Below, one piece after another: positions 1 through 11,610 of a DNA stretch of 64,000 nucleotides; position 1 is the first letter of the stretch, and every line of letters starts with the position of its first letter. Source of the DNA: Owenia fusiformis (lineage: Eukaryota > Annelida > Polychaeta > Sabellida > Oweniidae); the NCBI GenBank assembly GCA_903813345.2, contig CAIIXF020000011.1, positions 22,675,754 through 22,739,753 of the forward strand, written 5' to 3'. A model generated the notes under the pieces. It saw only the letters and a program-made list of their open reading frames with translations, searched no databases and was not told where the DNA came from. Both the position numbers and the translations under genes were made by a program.

Positions 1-470
1 AAGACCCTTATATTGAGATAACTAGGTTTACATCGGGAAAAACATTGAGTACTATGAGTAAATTAAGTTCATCTTCACAGAATGGTACTATCTTTAGAAC
101 GAAACTAACCTTGTATTTTTCGTATTTTGGCTCTTTTTGGGAGTCGTGTCCTCCCCGTCTCATATTTTGAAATATGCGCGCAGTTTGTCAGAGTTTCAAA
201 CTGCGTGCCTAGTAGGCACGCTGCTTGACATGGGCATCGTGTAGGGGTTTTAGTGCTAGTTTAGAAGGCATTCATTTTACAATATCGACCTAAGAAATGT
301 GTGACGTCATAGTGGTGGTCAATATGGACCGGTCTAGAATATATTCTGGACCGGCAATTTTTCCCGGGAAATTAGATATCGTTCAATGCGTAAGATTTTC
401 TTGCTGTTTCAGTCCTGGTCGTGAACGGTGGTAATAATACTAATAACGTCATTTCTGCTAGCAATATTGT

Positions 471-642
471 ACAAATAGTGACTGCCATTGAGGGAAATAG
501 TGTAAATATTTTCCTCAAGGGAATATCCTGTCCACTGACGTGTTCCCGAGGCTGCAGGCCGAGGGAACAAGTCAGTTGACAGGATATTCCCGAGAGGAAA
601 ATTTTTACACTATTTCCCGAAAATGTGGCAGTCACTATTTGT
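471..642. repeat. Long imperfect palindrome (hairpin 1)
   Basis: The left arm starting ACAAATAGTGACTGCC at 471 is matched by its reverse complement ending at 642, with small mismatches, around a centre near 555 (GGCTGCAGGCC). Each arm is about 80 bp. It has no coding capacity of its own. The layout resembles the hairpin at 1442-1594, suggesting one family of palindromic, MITE-like insertions. Confidence 0.75.
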
Positions 643-943
643 TTTATTATATACCTGATAAGTACTCTGTAAACAAAAACAAAATGAGAAGTCTTTTCAT
701 TTCAATATCAAATGTTCACAGGTTCTTGTTGGCATTTAAAGGCATTTTACCTTTCAACTCCTATAATCTCAGATTTGGGGGAAGATAAAACGTACTATTG
801 ACTGGTCACATGACCTAACTGGTGATAAGTACAATTCATCTTCCCTGAAAGCAGGGATTTAGGACTTTCCAGGGAATTAGTTCATCTATTCCATGTCATG
901 TGACCATGAATAAGCCAATGAGCATATAGAATACATTTGAGGT

Positions 944-977
944 ATATAATAAAGTGAAATATTTCACTTTATTATAT
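944..977. repeat. Perfect 34-bp palindrome
   Basis: A 17-bp arm starting ATATAATAAAGTG at 944 is followed immediately by its exact reverse complement, with no loop. The flank TTTATTATATCATTGCTAGA (967-986) recurs as its reverse complement next to the hairpin at 1442, so the palindromes here belong to one repeat neighbourhood. Confidence 0.8.
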
Positions 978-1157
978 CATTGCTAGAATTTGTGTCCTTT
1001 GATTGGCTGATTCAGTACCATGTGATCAAAAATACCAAAGCGTATTTCACAGCTCCCTTAATTTTGGAATTATAAAAGACGTATTGCCCGGCGTATTGCC
1101 CGCCCGGGAATTCTGAATCGTCCCGTTTCGTCCAGTACAGTTGTGACGTGCATCAAA

Positions 1158-1413
1158 ATGGCAGACGGAAAAAGATTTAAAAGTCTGAATTCCGATGAAA
1201 AGAACGACATCTTGAGGGATGTGCATTCTAAAAACACCATTAAATCAACGGAATGACATCTAATGTCTTAGAACATTTTCAAGTGTTATGTCCACAAACG
1301 AAATAGACGTTAAATCTATCGATAAAATCGTTCTGGATGGAATTTTAGAGGATTTTTTTGGAACTGCGAACGAAGGATGGGGAATATTACAAGAGTGCCA
1401 GTCTGCAAAGTAA
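1158..1413 (+). pseudogene. Broken N-terminus of a transposon-derived protein (Crypton/KIAA1958-like, tentative)
   Basis: An ATG at 1158 opens 32 codons starting MADGKRFKSLNSDEK and ending at TGA 1254-1256. A second frame from ATG 1288 reads DVKSIDKIVLDGILEDFF and stops at 1411-1413. The two pieces together look like the start of the transposon-derived proteins common in invertebrates, in which a short N-terminal motif (an ILxxKDSKNTKK-type stretch) precedes a DNA-binding and recombinase region. The break between them is a frameshift plus stop, and no core recombinase follows; the hairpin at 1442 begins instead. The family assignment rests on remembered motif shape only. This is a relic, not a functional gene. 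Confidence 0.35.
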
Positions 1414-1441
1414 GCGAATGTCTAGCAATGATATAATAAAA

Positions 1442-1594
1442 CAAATATTTCATTCTATGTTCGGGCAATACCTGTTGCACTTTCAATGATTTTTGCAGCA
1501 TGTATTTCCCTCGCCCTACGGGCTGCGGGCAATACAAACTGCAAAAATCATTGAAAGATGAACAGGTATTGCCCTTCATAGAATGAAATATTTG
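1442..1594. repeat. Long imperfect palindrome (hairpin 2)
   Basis: The arm CAAATATTTCATTCTATG at 1442 pairs with CATAGAATGAAATATTTG ending at 1594. Inner blocks GGGCAATACCTGTT and CAATGATTTTTGCAG are also inverted around a GC-rich centre near 1520. Each arm is about 70 bp with a few mismatches. It is non-coding, and is probably a palindromic MITE of the same class as the one at 471-642. Confidence 0.75.
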
Positions 1595-3107
1595 CTTAAT
1601 ATTGCCCTTAGAAATGACGTTATTGTACTATTAATCAGTTAAAGGCCCCATATAAAGTTTAAACCACTTTGGCTTATATTTTTTGTCTTATCCAATGTTA
1701 TCAAAGCGTGAAATGTGAAACTTTTCAGTCGAAATGTTGAGGCATGCGCAGACCTCTATTTAGTGATATTTTCATTTCAAATTTGGCGGCCAATCCGATG
1801 TCTGACGACCCTTACAAAGAATCTAGGCACTGTGCATTTTTACCTCCTGTGAAATAACAAGTGGAATTTAGTAGTTGTTTTGTGTTTTATTATCATTCTG
1901 CATCGTAGATCTATGTGATGTGGTGTTGAAATGTCAGCAGAAATACATATCCATACGATAATCGAGTGAATCAGATAACAGATTTTTCGAAAACCCGTCT
2001 CGTGCTAAGCGTGTAAAAACTTGTATTTACATGCTCAAAAGTGCCAATGTGCACATCAATGTCAAGCTAAATCAATGTTGTGTCTAAAACAGGTACCCGA
2101 TCTACTCAAAACAGCTTGTCATTCACGTATACACGCTTAGCAAACACGGCGAAATGACCTGAATCTTGGAATTTCGTTCGAGAGCTAGTAATGTTTGCTC
2201 CGGTCTTCGTCATAAGTGTTCATCAGACTTCACGCATGCGCAGGAGAAAAACCATCAACCAATAAGGTTTATAAATCAATTTTGCGCATGCGCCTTACAA
2301 CGGTAAAGAAATTCGTATTTATAAACGAACCAGTTTGAGATAACCCGATATCAGTCGGAGAAATCTGACGATCTACGAAACTCACTTCAAAAAATCAAAT
2401 ACGGACTGACGGCGTATTCTACTATGTTTGGATCTAAGATTTTCAGTATAGATAAAGTCTTTTATGATCTTTCGAATGAGGTAAGTCTCTAGTTCGAAAG
2501 ACAATCGTATCAACTTGAACAAAAGTTGAGTTTTGACGAAAAATTTTAACATGCGCAGAAGTCCCATTTTCGTTGTACCATATTGACTGTTTTTATTAAT
2601 TTCAAAAATGTTTTTGAAGGACTTTTTGTTTAAAATATCGTGAATTTATTTAAAATTAACTTTAAGAGGTCACACTTATCTTTTAAAGCGATAATTCACA
2701 CATACATACATAGCAATCATCCTCACTTGTTTTTTGCCGACAAAATCAAGAAAATTGGTTGATAGATGAGCGAGCAATGAACTCATCCATGCATGAAAGT
2801 GGTTCAGAGAGAAAGATGCATTTCAAAATTTTAATTCTCATAGAAACCAATGGTAAAATAATATTAAAAACATATTCATCCTTTTAACCTGGTTAGACAG
2901 TCAAAATTGTTTTATTTTTTAAGTTTAGCATATTAAGAAAAGATTGACATTGAAAAATGTTGCCACCTAAGTGATGTCACGATGTGGTCACTTAGGTTGA
3001 AAATATTTTCGATATGCTAAATCATTGAATTGGCACACATTTAATTTTAACACAGTTGTGTCCGTTATATATTGGTGTTAAAAAGATATAGAGGTTCTTA
3101 TATGAGT
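1595..3107. other. Gene-free stretch with NRF-1-like motifs and an inverted repeat
   Basis: No exon is supported. Four copies of the CATGCGCA core occur at about 1744, 2234, 2287 and 2552; the one near 2285 is the full palindrome GCGCATGCGC, the NRF-1 consensus, and an ACCAAT box lies between the middle two. At 2926-3024 TTTAGCATAT and ATATGCTAAA are inverted around ACCTAAGTGA/TCACTTAGGT, giving a ~100-bp hairpin. The motifs could mark an unannotated promoter or belong to an old repeat. Confidence 0.4.
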
Positions 3108-3181
3108 ACCTGTGCAAGATCGTCCATTCTTGATGAGCTTTGTTAATTCTTCTTTATCGAGTAGCAGACGAGATAAAGAAA
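3108..3181. repeat. Left copy of a 74-bp perfect direct repeat (LINE target-site duplication)
   Basis: The 74 bp from ACCTGTGCAAGATCGTCC to GATAAAGAAA are identical, base for base, to 4980-5053. The two copies bracket the LINE fragment exactly, as expected for a target-site duplication. The repeat holds a small inverted pair, TCTTTATC and GATAAAGA. Confidence 0.85.
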
Positions 3182-4979
3182 TTCATTTGTGTAAACATCA
3201 ATAATGATGCATCGCTACACTCCTTGAGTCAAAAGTGGTGTGTCTCTAGAGATATTGGGAAGGGACAATGACTTTGGACTGATGGATGGGCTTGGTGGTT
3301 GGTGCTCTTGCGTCGTCAGCAGGTAGCGCGTGCGTCAGACAGTGTTTCGACCCATTATTACCTGGACACCTAGCACGTGTGGGTCGATGAGGTTCTTTAT
3401 AGAGCCTCACCCGCAGACGGGCACCATTGGTCATTCCGCTTCAGCCACAGCCATCTGGAGCAGGACTCTGCCACACCGCCAATAGACTTAGTGGCACGCT
3501 TGAGATCAGAGGGGGACAGGCCTAGTGAGCGGAGAAGTGAGCGAAGGGAAGTGGTAGGGAATCCCATGCAGCCTACTTCAACAGCAAAAAGTGTGGCATG
3601 CCATCCTTTCAGTTTGGCTTCATCTAGTAGGTCCTGGTATTTGTTGCTCTTGAGTTCATGAGAGATGTCTAGTCTGTCCTCACATGGTACAGTCAACTCT
3701 ACCATTATGATGGACTTGCTGGCATTTGAATTGAGTACCATGTCTGGGCGGAGAGATGTAACTGCCACCTCAGGGGGAAAGACTAGCTTTTTCTTCAGGT
3801 CTACTTGAAGGGTCCAGTCTGTAGCTTGGGTGAGGATTGATGGTCGTGTAACTGGCTTTGGGAGTGTTGCTGGTGGAGTTTTGCCCTCTCTAATGAACTC
3901 AATGTGTTTCATTCCTGTGGGTGCCTGCCTCTGGTTGGCTTTGAGGCGCTCCTGGTCGACCCACTTGGCAATTTCTGACAACACTTGATCATGCCGCCAG
4001 CGGTATCTTCCTTCCCCGAGAGCTTTTGGACAGCCAGATAGAATATGGTTGATGGTGCAGATGGGCGCGCCACAGGATGTACATGCAGCTTCTTCAGACT
4101 TTCCCCAGGTCTTCAAGTTAGCAGGAGTGGGAAGGGCGTCTGCAAGGCCTCTTAGGAGAAAGCTAAGTCGTCCCTGATCTGTGGTCCATAGGTCTTTCCA
4201 GGACAGGTGTCTGTCAAGAGCAGATTCCCATTGGGTCCATCTGCCTTGCTTTACTAGGGTAACTGCCTTGACTCTTCGACTCTGCTCTTCTCCCTTTCTC
4301 ACTTGTTGAACAATCCTATCACGCCTGGCTTTGGGGTCAGTCTCACTCCACTGTTGGGGGCCATAATTGCCTAGTCCGAGCCGTCCTTTGCAGGTAACAC
4401 CAACAATGGCCTGATGTCTCAGCTGATCCTCCGCTTCAGTTACTGCTGCCTGTGGATTCCAAGAAGTTCCACATTTCACGGTGTCTCCAGCTTTGTGAAC
4501 TCTGGTATCTCTGGATGCCTTGAGAGTACAGAGGGCTCTGGTCTTGGATGCCTTGAATTCTTCAGTAACTGCTGTTACAGGCAGAGTAAGCTTGGAGGTT
4601 TTACTGTAGATGTTGACTGAAGAAAAGTTTGGTGGAACGCCCAGCCATTTGCGTAAGAATCTGGTGCATAGGTTCTCCATGGACTTTACTGCCGTCAGTG
4701 GGATATCATACAGCAAAAATGGCCACTGAAGTCTTGGGATGATGCCAAACTGAAAGCACCAGACTTTGAAACGTCCTTGGAGCTGGCTGTTATCCACTGC
4801 TTTGAGCCAATCACTTAGTTCTTTCATGATGTCCATGGTGTTGTTGGCATCTTTAAGTGAGCTGTCGTAATGTTTGCCAAGACACTTTATTCGCTTCTCC
4901 TGTATAGTTGGAATAGGTTTGCCTTGGATATCAAAGCGCTGGTTGATTGTCTTGCCTTTGTATATTACGAGGCTTCTGG
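3182..4979 (-). mobile_element. 5'-truncated non-LTR retrotransposon with restriction-like endonuclease
   Basis: This is the 3' part of an R2-superfamily-type LINE on the minus strand. It starts inside the region after the reverse transcriptase core and runs through the C-terminal domain, with about 215 bp of 3' UTR (3182-3396). It has no poly(A) tail, in keeping with elements of this group. The flanking 74-bp direct repeats mark it as a target-primed insertion, and its open frame and identical flanks argue for a recent event. It belongs to the same broad family as the element at 25923-29360, but the proteins are clearly diverged, so the two are not copies of one master. Confidence 0.85.
3397..4979 (-). 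pseudogene. C-terminal part of LINE polyprotein (post-RT region, CCHC zinc knuckle, RLE nuclease)
   Basis: The frame is open for about 527 codons with no internal stop. It begins at the truncation point, so any start codon in the flanking repeat is accidental. In order it shows: the post-RT/thumb region (RSLVIYKGK, IKCLGKHYDSSL, then a WLGVPPNFSS stretch); a cysteine-histidine knuckle (CTSCGAPICTINHILSGC); and a PD-(D/E)XK-like restriction nuclease (PDMVLNSN, then IIMVELTVP and VEVGCMGF). These match the C-terminus of RLE-type non-LTR retrotransposons, which nick one DNA strand and prime reverse transcription there. The copy lacks the zinc-finger N-terminus and most of the RT, so it cannot move by itself. 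Confidence 0.85.
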
Positions 4980-5053
4980 ACCTGTGCAAGATCGTCCATT
5001 CTTGATGAGCTTTGTTAATTCTTCTTTATCGAGTAGCAGACGAGATAAAGAAA
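4980..5053. repeat. Right copy of the 74-bp direct repeat
   Basis: It is identical over 74 bp to 3108-3181. The sequences diverge at once on both sides (left copy followed by TTCATTTG, right copy by CATTATC), which fixes the repeat ends. Confidence 0.85.
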
Positions 5054-7113
5054 CATTATCAAAGCGACTGTCGGATAAATTATGAATGTAGTTTCGCACA
5101 GGTGTCAACGGAACCAAACAGTGAACCCCGCTTTCCGAACCCGAGTTTCCAGGATTCGCCTCGCATTCCTCCGACTGTTAAGATTTGGGCCCTAATTTTC
5201 TTCCGCGCAAACGCGGAAATATATTGTACACCTACTTTATCATCCTGGTGTCTCGTTTATAACACCCTTGTAATTACAATGCGAAGTTACTTAAGCATGA
5301 TAATGTGTGGACGGGGGGGGGTTTGACCCCCCACTTACCAAAAGCTGGGACATGCATACCTCTATATACTCAACCGGCCAAGTATTAACAGTACAAAAGG
5401 GAGAAAAATCCACCAGGTCCATAGTTCTACATGTTCACGTTCAAGTTTAAAAAATGTGTATCTTAAATTAATGTAGAACTACGCCTTTATACCAGTGACA
5501 CACTTTCATAGGTGCGTCTTTACAATGAAACACAATAACGAGAATTGCAACTTTAGTATCTTGAAAAAAGTTGCAATATCCTTCCTGATAAGAATCGGTT
5601 TCCATGTACAACTAAAACACTATATAAAATAACTATCTATACACCATCAATGCAAATATATGCTTTCTTCCATTCTGATACTCATGGCATCTTTCTGTTT
5701 CACCTGAAACACAGGGAGGGCTGAGAAGAAATGAGATGTCATGGTTTATCATGATGGCTTTCTTCGAGAATACATAATGCGGGCCCGGGAATGCGGGGTG
5801 CCACATTCATTGCAACACACCTTGCAACAATGTCTTATGAGGGTAATTTCTTATATTGAGAAGTTTATCATCTATTGAAATTAAATACTTGTAGCTACAA
5901 AAAGCGAATTTGTTTGAGCAGTCCTAGCTCGACATATTATAAAGAAAACAATATTTACAACATGGTATTCTTAGTAGACTGTTCAATTTGGAATTTCGAA
6001 GCTTAGCTTTATCGAAGCTTTATCAAAGTCTTCCATGCAAATTAAGGTGCGAATTCACATTAACAAATTAAGATAAGATCCACAATCGGTTATCAAATGG
6101 TTAAATGCGCAAAATGTGTAGATATGTTTTCCTTTACTCGAGTCTCTAGCTCTAGAGAAGGCTTTGGACCAAAGTAAGTTCTCCTTAATAATGTGTGAGG
6201 AGGCCTTTCAGCCAATTTTCGAAAACGTAGTGAGAACAAGTTTGGTGTAGAGGGGAGGGGGATATCTCCCACCTCGGTCTCTCTCTATACCGGCCGATTG
6301 AGTGTTTTATTCAATATCGTATTCAATTTTGAACAAAATACTCAATCGGCCGGGCACCGTAGTGAAAATCGGGGATAATTTGACCAAAGCATTAGGACGC
6401 ATTGTTTACGATTTTAGAAAGAATCGACCAGTCTTGACCTGTCTGGAAATTAGGTGGATAATTCAATAATCTATTGGGACGTATTGAGAACGAGGTAGAA
6501 CTAATTGCCAATGGGTTTAAACTGATTAAAAAGGAGGTAGTGTAACTGCTCGAATACGTTGAGTAGACGAGATTGACGCGCAATTTCACTCAATCTAAAC
6601 TTGATAGCAATGGACTCCAGATTGAATAAAGACGGGACGGACGTATTGACGACTGCTTATAAACGAGTTAGCAAAGATAAAATAGCTATCACATCAAACA
6701 AGCTGTCGCTGCGTTCTTTACAACGATGCCGAACTGGTATAGACTGTGTGCGAACGTAATGATACGGTAGATGCACCTTTCTACGGTCTATTTACGAGCT
6801 TCGTGGACGTGGTCGAACAGGAAGGTGAAACATCATTTTAACCATTAATTAAGGTATTACGTCAACTATAGAGTAGTTTAATTCCATGAAAACTGAAAAT
6901 ATCGAAATCGACACTTCCCGTTCGCCATCTTTAATCAGCGGCGAAGGTGACTGCCGTAACCTTCGCTTGATACTGACCAGTGATTCTGTCATTAGATCGT
7001 ATGGCAACGTACTTTAATAGAGATGACCAACTAGACTAGAAACATAGCCTAATTGCCATCCTTCGCCCCTAAGTTAGGGAAGCGTAGTTCTCAACCGTTC
7101 TTTCCGGTCCTAC
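5054..7113. other. Gene-free stretch with scattered inverted repeats
   Basis: I see no exon. At about 6293-6351 CCGGCCGATTGAGT and ACTCAATCGGCCGG are inverted around AT-rich sequence. The block ATTGACGACTGCTTAT near 6645 is inverted again near 7190 inside the next element, so old repeats overlap here. From about 6100 the sequence is richer in CpG than its surroundings. Confidence 0.4.
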
Positions 7114-7840
7114 AAAAAGTCGCCAAAACGGGCTAAATCTGGCTGTGGACGGGAAATATGTCTAATCTAAGTAATAAAAGCTACTTCGTTCATAAGCAGT
7201 CGTCAATAATCTCCTTCGCAGCTCGTGAGTCAGTGAGCACCATGTTGGTGAGCACACGTATTGCAATTGATATCCGATTGCACAATGTCATTAACGCGTC
7301 GCAAATAGGGTCATAGGTACGGCAACTACGTTCGTAGTGTAGTAGGTCATCTCGTTTGTTAAGTTGTCACACGATCTAAATTACAGAATGGTATGGTCGC
7401 CATCGAATTTTTAGTATTGTTTCAAGACTGTGGACTACTTCACCAACACAGATAGAAAAGGGCCTTGTAAGCTAGACTATGGTCTAAATGAAATGAAATG
7501 GTTCAAAATTTTAAATCACTCTGCCATCCGAGCACGTCCATGATCATGAAGTTCGTAAATAGACTGTAGGAAGTTGCAACTATGTTCATTCCGTTCGCAT
7601 ACACGTTTAAAACCAGTTCGGCCTGAACGTTTTGAAGAACTCTGTGACAACTAGTTTGACGCAATCAGATATCAATTGCAGTATGTGTGGACGCCGAATT
7701 TGGTGCGAACTGCGAACTGAACGAACTGCGAATGAGATGGACGAATTGGCTGTTTATGACGGGGTTTATGAACGAAGTAGTTAATCATTTTAGACATATT
7801 TCACGACCACAGGCAGATTAAGCCCGTTTTGCGACTTTTT
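7114..7840. mobile_element. Degenerate foldback element
   Basis: Arms pair across a centre near 7478: AAAAAGTCGCCAAAACGGGC at 7114 with the inverted GCCCGTTTTGCGACTTTTT ending at 7840; AGCTACTTCGTTCATAA (about 7180) with TTATGAACGAAGTAG (about 7769); and ATTGCAATTGATAT (about 7260) with ATATCAATTGCAGT (about 7668). There are many mismatches. The 3' part is partly duplicated directly at 7846-7917. No transposase frame is present, so this is probably a non-autonomous DNA transposon. Confidence 0.55.
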
Positions 7841-8206
7841 TGTTTGAAGAACTAGTGTGAAGTTGTTGAAAACTAGTTTGGTGTGATTTTTTTAAAATTT
7901 GATATTGCAATGTGCATGAGCTAAAGAAATTGATCAAATAAAAATCTGTAAATATTAAGATTATATGCCATCATCGAAACAATATGTCAACACTTTTGAA
8001 GTGGTGATATAAAAATGGTTTTCTTCTGAAGTGGATGACGTTAAATGGTTTTCTGAATCACTCACAAGTCAAAGAAGTAAATTAAAAGAAACTGGGAATG
8101 AAACAGGGCTTTTTATGTGTTATTAATAGATTCATCATACTAATTAATAAAAACCTAGAATGAAGTAAAAAGACAAAAATAGAGTAATTTTCTTATAAAA
8201 ATAAAA

Positions 8207-8212
8207 TTTATT
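8207..8212 (-). promoter_or_regulatory. Poly(A) signal AATAAA
   Basis: AATAAA on the minus strand, 135 nt past the stop codon at 8347, fits the 3' end of the unnamed gene. Confidence 0.5.
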
Positions 8213-8346
8213 GAATAATACTTGTGTAAATAATTCTAGTATTCTTCTAGCTCTTGAAATTGTGGCATATATTATTACATCGAACGGTTGTTTCTACCGT
8301 GACATAAGTTGGTTCTTCACCGTGACAAACTGTGACCCTGAGACAT

Positions 8347-10372
8347 CTATTTTTCTTTCTCCACCTTTGTTACAGTTTCTGATAAAGGTGTCGCTGGCTG
8401 CCAATGGTCAAGGTCCCTCACACGAGTGATTTCATTCTCATATCTTTCTCGTTTCTCTTTCTGGCTAAACGTTTCCCTGGAAAATATAGAGACAAAAATT
8501 AAAAGATTAAAAAATAGGGAGTATGATTACCATGAGAAGTCCACTTTCTACTAGGACAACAATTGTAAGTTGATACATTTATCTCATTCAGCCATAAAAT
8601 CGGGAAAAAATAAATTTTGTCTCTTATATCATGTCCAATGGCCCACTTACCTTCTTCCGTATGATATATTCTGCAGTGGAACAAACGTATCAGGCTTGTC
8701 TGATGGTTCTCCCCCAAAGTTCACCACTGGTCTAGTACTGCCAATTTTATGAAAACTGGGAGAATATTCTGAAACTTGATAACTCTTGTCTCCCGGCGCC
8801 GCTCTCCAAATAGCACCACGTTTTGTCATCACATTTGGAAATTTTCTATTGCACCCAAAAAGTTCAGTATGTGTTATTTCTCTGTTGGATTCATTACTGC
8901 TTTTATGTTCATTATTTATTATACAACGGCGCCCTCTATTGTATCCATTGTCATAAAATACCCACTCATCTCTACCTGTACGCCATCTTTCTGAAATAAA
9001 TAATAATGATTTTAATTTGGGTTTATCACAATAATGGTGTATTGAGAAGATGTCATTTATACTTTCTTTTCATAATCCAAGATGATTGATTAATGGAGGG
9101 TTTCCTAATCACATTTTAATCAGAAAATAATCTACACAATACGATTGTATCACATTTTTACACTTTACACAAACTTTACATTGTAAGTGTAAACACCCTG
9201 TGTATTAGGAGTCGCCAACCCAACTTACCTGCGTTTGGTCTCAGGGACTTCCAATTTTCAGGAAAGATAGGCTCTGCAGGGTAATCGTCGCTGTGATTTG
9301 GTTCTAAGTACCGAAGTTTTGAGTTCCAGTCAGGCCCGGCTTCTGTATACCTATAATAATACACCATGAGTTTAGAAATATATTATTTTTATGATGTACT
9401 AGTTCTCCTTTATTTATATTATGGTCAGGTACTGGAGATGGAGATATTAACACAACAGACAATATTAGTAAATCTTCAGAGGGCTTCAATTTACCTGACT
9501 TCTAAGCGTACCAGCGTAAAGGTAAAAGAGATTGGCCCATCGCTTTGCAAGGCACTGGGTCTAAAGAAGGAGAAACAACCAAGACCGTTTGAGTCAATGG
9601 ATGAAGGTATTGTTTAGTTTAGTTCTAATAGCATATGATAGTTTTATTACCTCTTACTAGTCATGATATGTCAAAGACAACATTCAAATCGCAACCACAA
9701 CATACCTTGGTTGTAACATCTGAGCATGGGGTTGCCAATCTGTATCATCCTTAGAAGATGTACCATGAGGTATATACACTCTACCCCTTGGTATTTGCCT
9801 TGGCCTTTCTCCGGGAACATTATGAAGATCTGGAAAGTGCTTTTTCTCTCGCTCTACAAAATATGAAACATGTAGACTGCAACTGCCTTGAAATAACTAT
9901 CTTAATATGGACAATTTTAAATTCCACGGCTATCAAGAAGTGAGAAAGTGGGTGTAGCACATGGTAACATAATCGAACTTTATCTGACTTTATTAGATAG
10001 ATGCATAAACTAACTTAATCGGATGAATGTTGAATTTTATCTAGTTTAGGATTAGTTTTGTGTAGAATATATTGCAGAACTGTGTGTAAAATGTAAAAAA
10101 GTATACAGTATCCAATATATTTATTTAATACTTTCTGTAGATATACTACCAGTGAATATATTCATCCTAAACAATAAACTAAAGAAACTATCATCATCAC
10201 TAAGCCATGCGACCTAAATACCCTTGAGATATACATACAATCTCTATCAGAACCACACCCGGAAGTACAGTAGATTACTATAGCTTCAATTCAAACGCTT
10301 TTCACGTGTGTACAACAACATACACGTACCTGTTCTCCCGGGTTTTCCTATCTCAGTGATCAGATGCAACAT
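8347..10372 (-). CDS. Unnamed 260-aa protein, five coding exons (possible axonemal/microtubule inner protein)
   Basis: Coding exons on the minus strand are 10372-10330, 9853-9706, 9350-9229, 8990-8651 and 8476-8347. All junctions are GT-AG, phases agree, and the total is 783 nt. The start MLHLITEIGKPGR is the only ATG that splices in phase with exon 2. The protein is basic and hydrophilic, with no signal peptide, membrane segment or enzyme motif. It is rich in Trp, Tyr, Pro and Gly-Arg turns, with short blocks such as TEAGPDWNSKLRYLEP, YPAEPIFPENW, EYSPSFHKIGSTRPVVNFGG and ISYGRRETFSQKEKRERYE. That style (a chain of short aromatic/proline motifs, about 250 aa) is typical of small ciliary and sperm microtubule inner proteins, but I do not recognise a specific family. 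The structure is secure; the function is a guess. Confidence 0.7.
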
Positions 10373-11020
10373 TGTCTATGTCTTATCCTGATGTTAACGT
10401 AATACTTCTTTCTTTAAATGTATAAAAAGCTCCAATAGTAAAAATGACGATCTGCTAAATGTAAACAAACATGGCAAGTTGTATAGTCACGTGGTTCACT
10501 TTTTGCTATGCAACCATGACAAGCTAATACATTCGATAAAAACAAATTAGCTTATATTGTTCTGATTTCAACCAACATCAGTTTTATTTGACGTATTATT
10601 AATTTTTTCAATTTATTTGTAAAAAGTATTAAGGCACTAGGTTTATTTGCTAAGGAGTGAGTTACAAACTATTTGTTTTAGCTTGTCACTAGAATACTGA
10701 ACGAAATAGCTATATTTGATTTCTAATTTTCCCGGGGTATATGCCAATCAGATGTCATCACGGCAACTAAGAGCAAACTCAGAAACTAGATACTAGTATG
10801 CTCTTGCTTGGAATGCTTGATCAAATGAGATGTGTTGCAACTTCATAGCTTGTATAACCATGACACTTTGCAGATTGTTCAGGATGATTACAAAATAATT
10901 AATACTCTTAATGAGTGATCATGATTATTAGTTACAGTGCTTTATATGATTTTAAAGTAACAGTCATTTGGAATCACATTTTAAAACTAAAAGTCACAAG
11001 CAGCAACAATTGAAATCAAG
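10373..11020. other. Intergenic sequence upstream of the unnamed gene
   Basis: It should hold the promoter and 5' UTR of the minus-strand gene that starts at 10372. I see no clear core-promoter motif and no other exon. Confidence 0.3.
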
Positions 11021-11028
11021 TTTTATAG

Positions 11029-11610
11029 CATAGGCTAAGGGTTAAGTAATAGTAAGCTGTATATATAAGAGACAGGTCCACAAGTAAGATTGAAAATTAT
11101 TCAAATTTTTTTAGTCTTGGCACTAGTTCTCCTTACTGGTATCAAATTTTACTTCAAAATTTCTCCAAAATCTTCTTCAAAGTGTTTTTCAAACTTATAT
11201 CATTGTTTTTTTCAAATCTTTATCTAAAAACTGCATATTATACTGCATATAAAACAACAACTATGGAAACCTACAATTGCCTGGCAAGCTGAAACTGATT
11301 GTCACTGGTGGAGGTCAGGGAGGTCAGCAGTGACCAATCAGATCACTTGTTTACTAATGAACTTGCCAGGCAATTGTAGGTTTTCAGAAATTCTCTCTTT
11401 TAGACAGCATTATTCACTCTATATCATCTGACTGAGTTTCAATCTTAGGTAAGAGCTACAAACTATCAATTTTATATCAACTCCCCATGGCTTTTTGAAA
11501 ATAATACACTAAATATTGTTGAAATCTCCATCTTAACAAGTGGTCTAAGTCAGAGTTGTTCACCTGTCTCTTATATATACAGCTTACTATTACTTAACCC
11601 TTAGCCTATG
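11029..11610. mobile_element. 582-bp hAT-like MITE with 49-bp perfect terminal inverted repeats
   Basis: The first 49 bp, starting CATAGGCTAAGGGTTAAG, are the exact reverse complement of the last 49 bp. An 8-bp target duplication TTTTATAG flanks both ends (11021-11028 and 11611-11618), the size made by hAT and P transposases. Inside, AACCTACAATTGCCTGGC (about 11270) and GCCAGGCAATTGTAGGTT (about 11363) form a second inverted pair around TGATTGTCACTG/CAGTGACCAATCA. There is no coding sequence, so it needs a transposase in trans. Perfect ends suggest recent movement. Confidence 0.85.
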
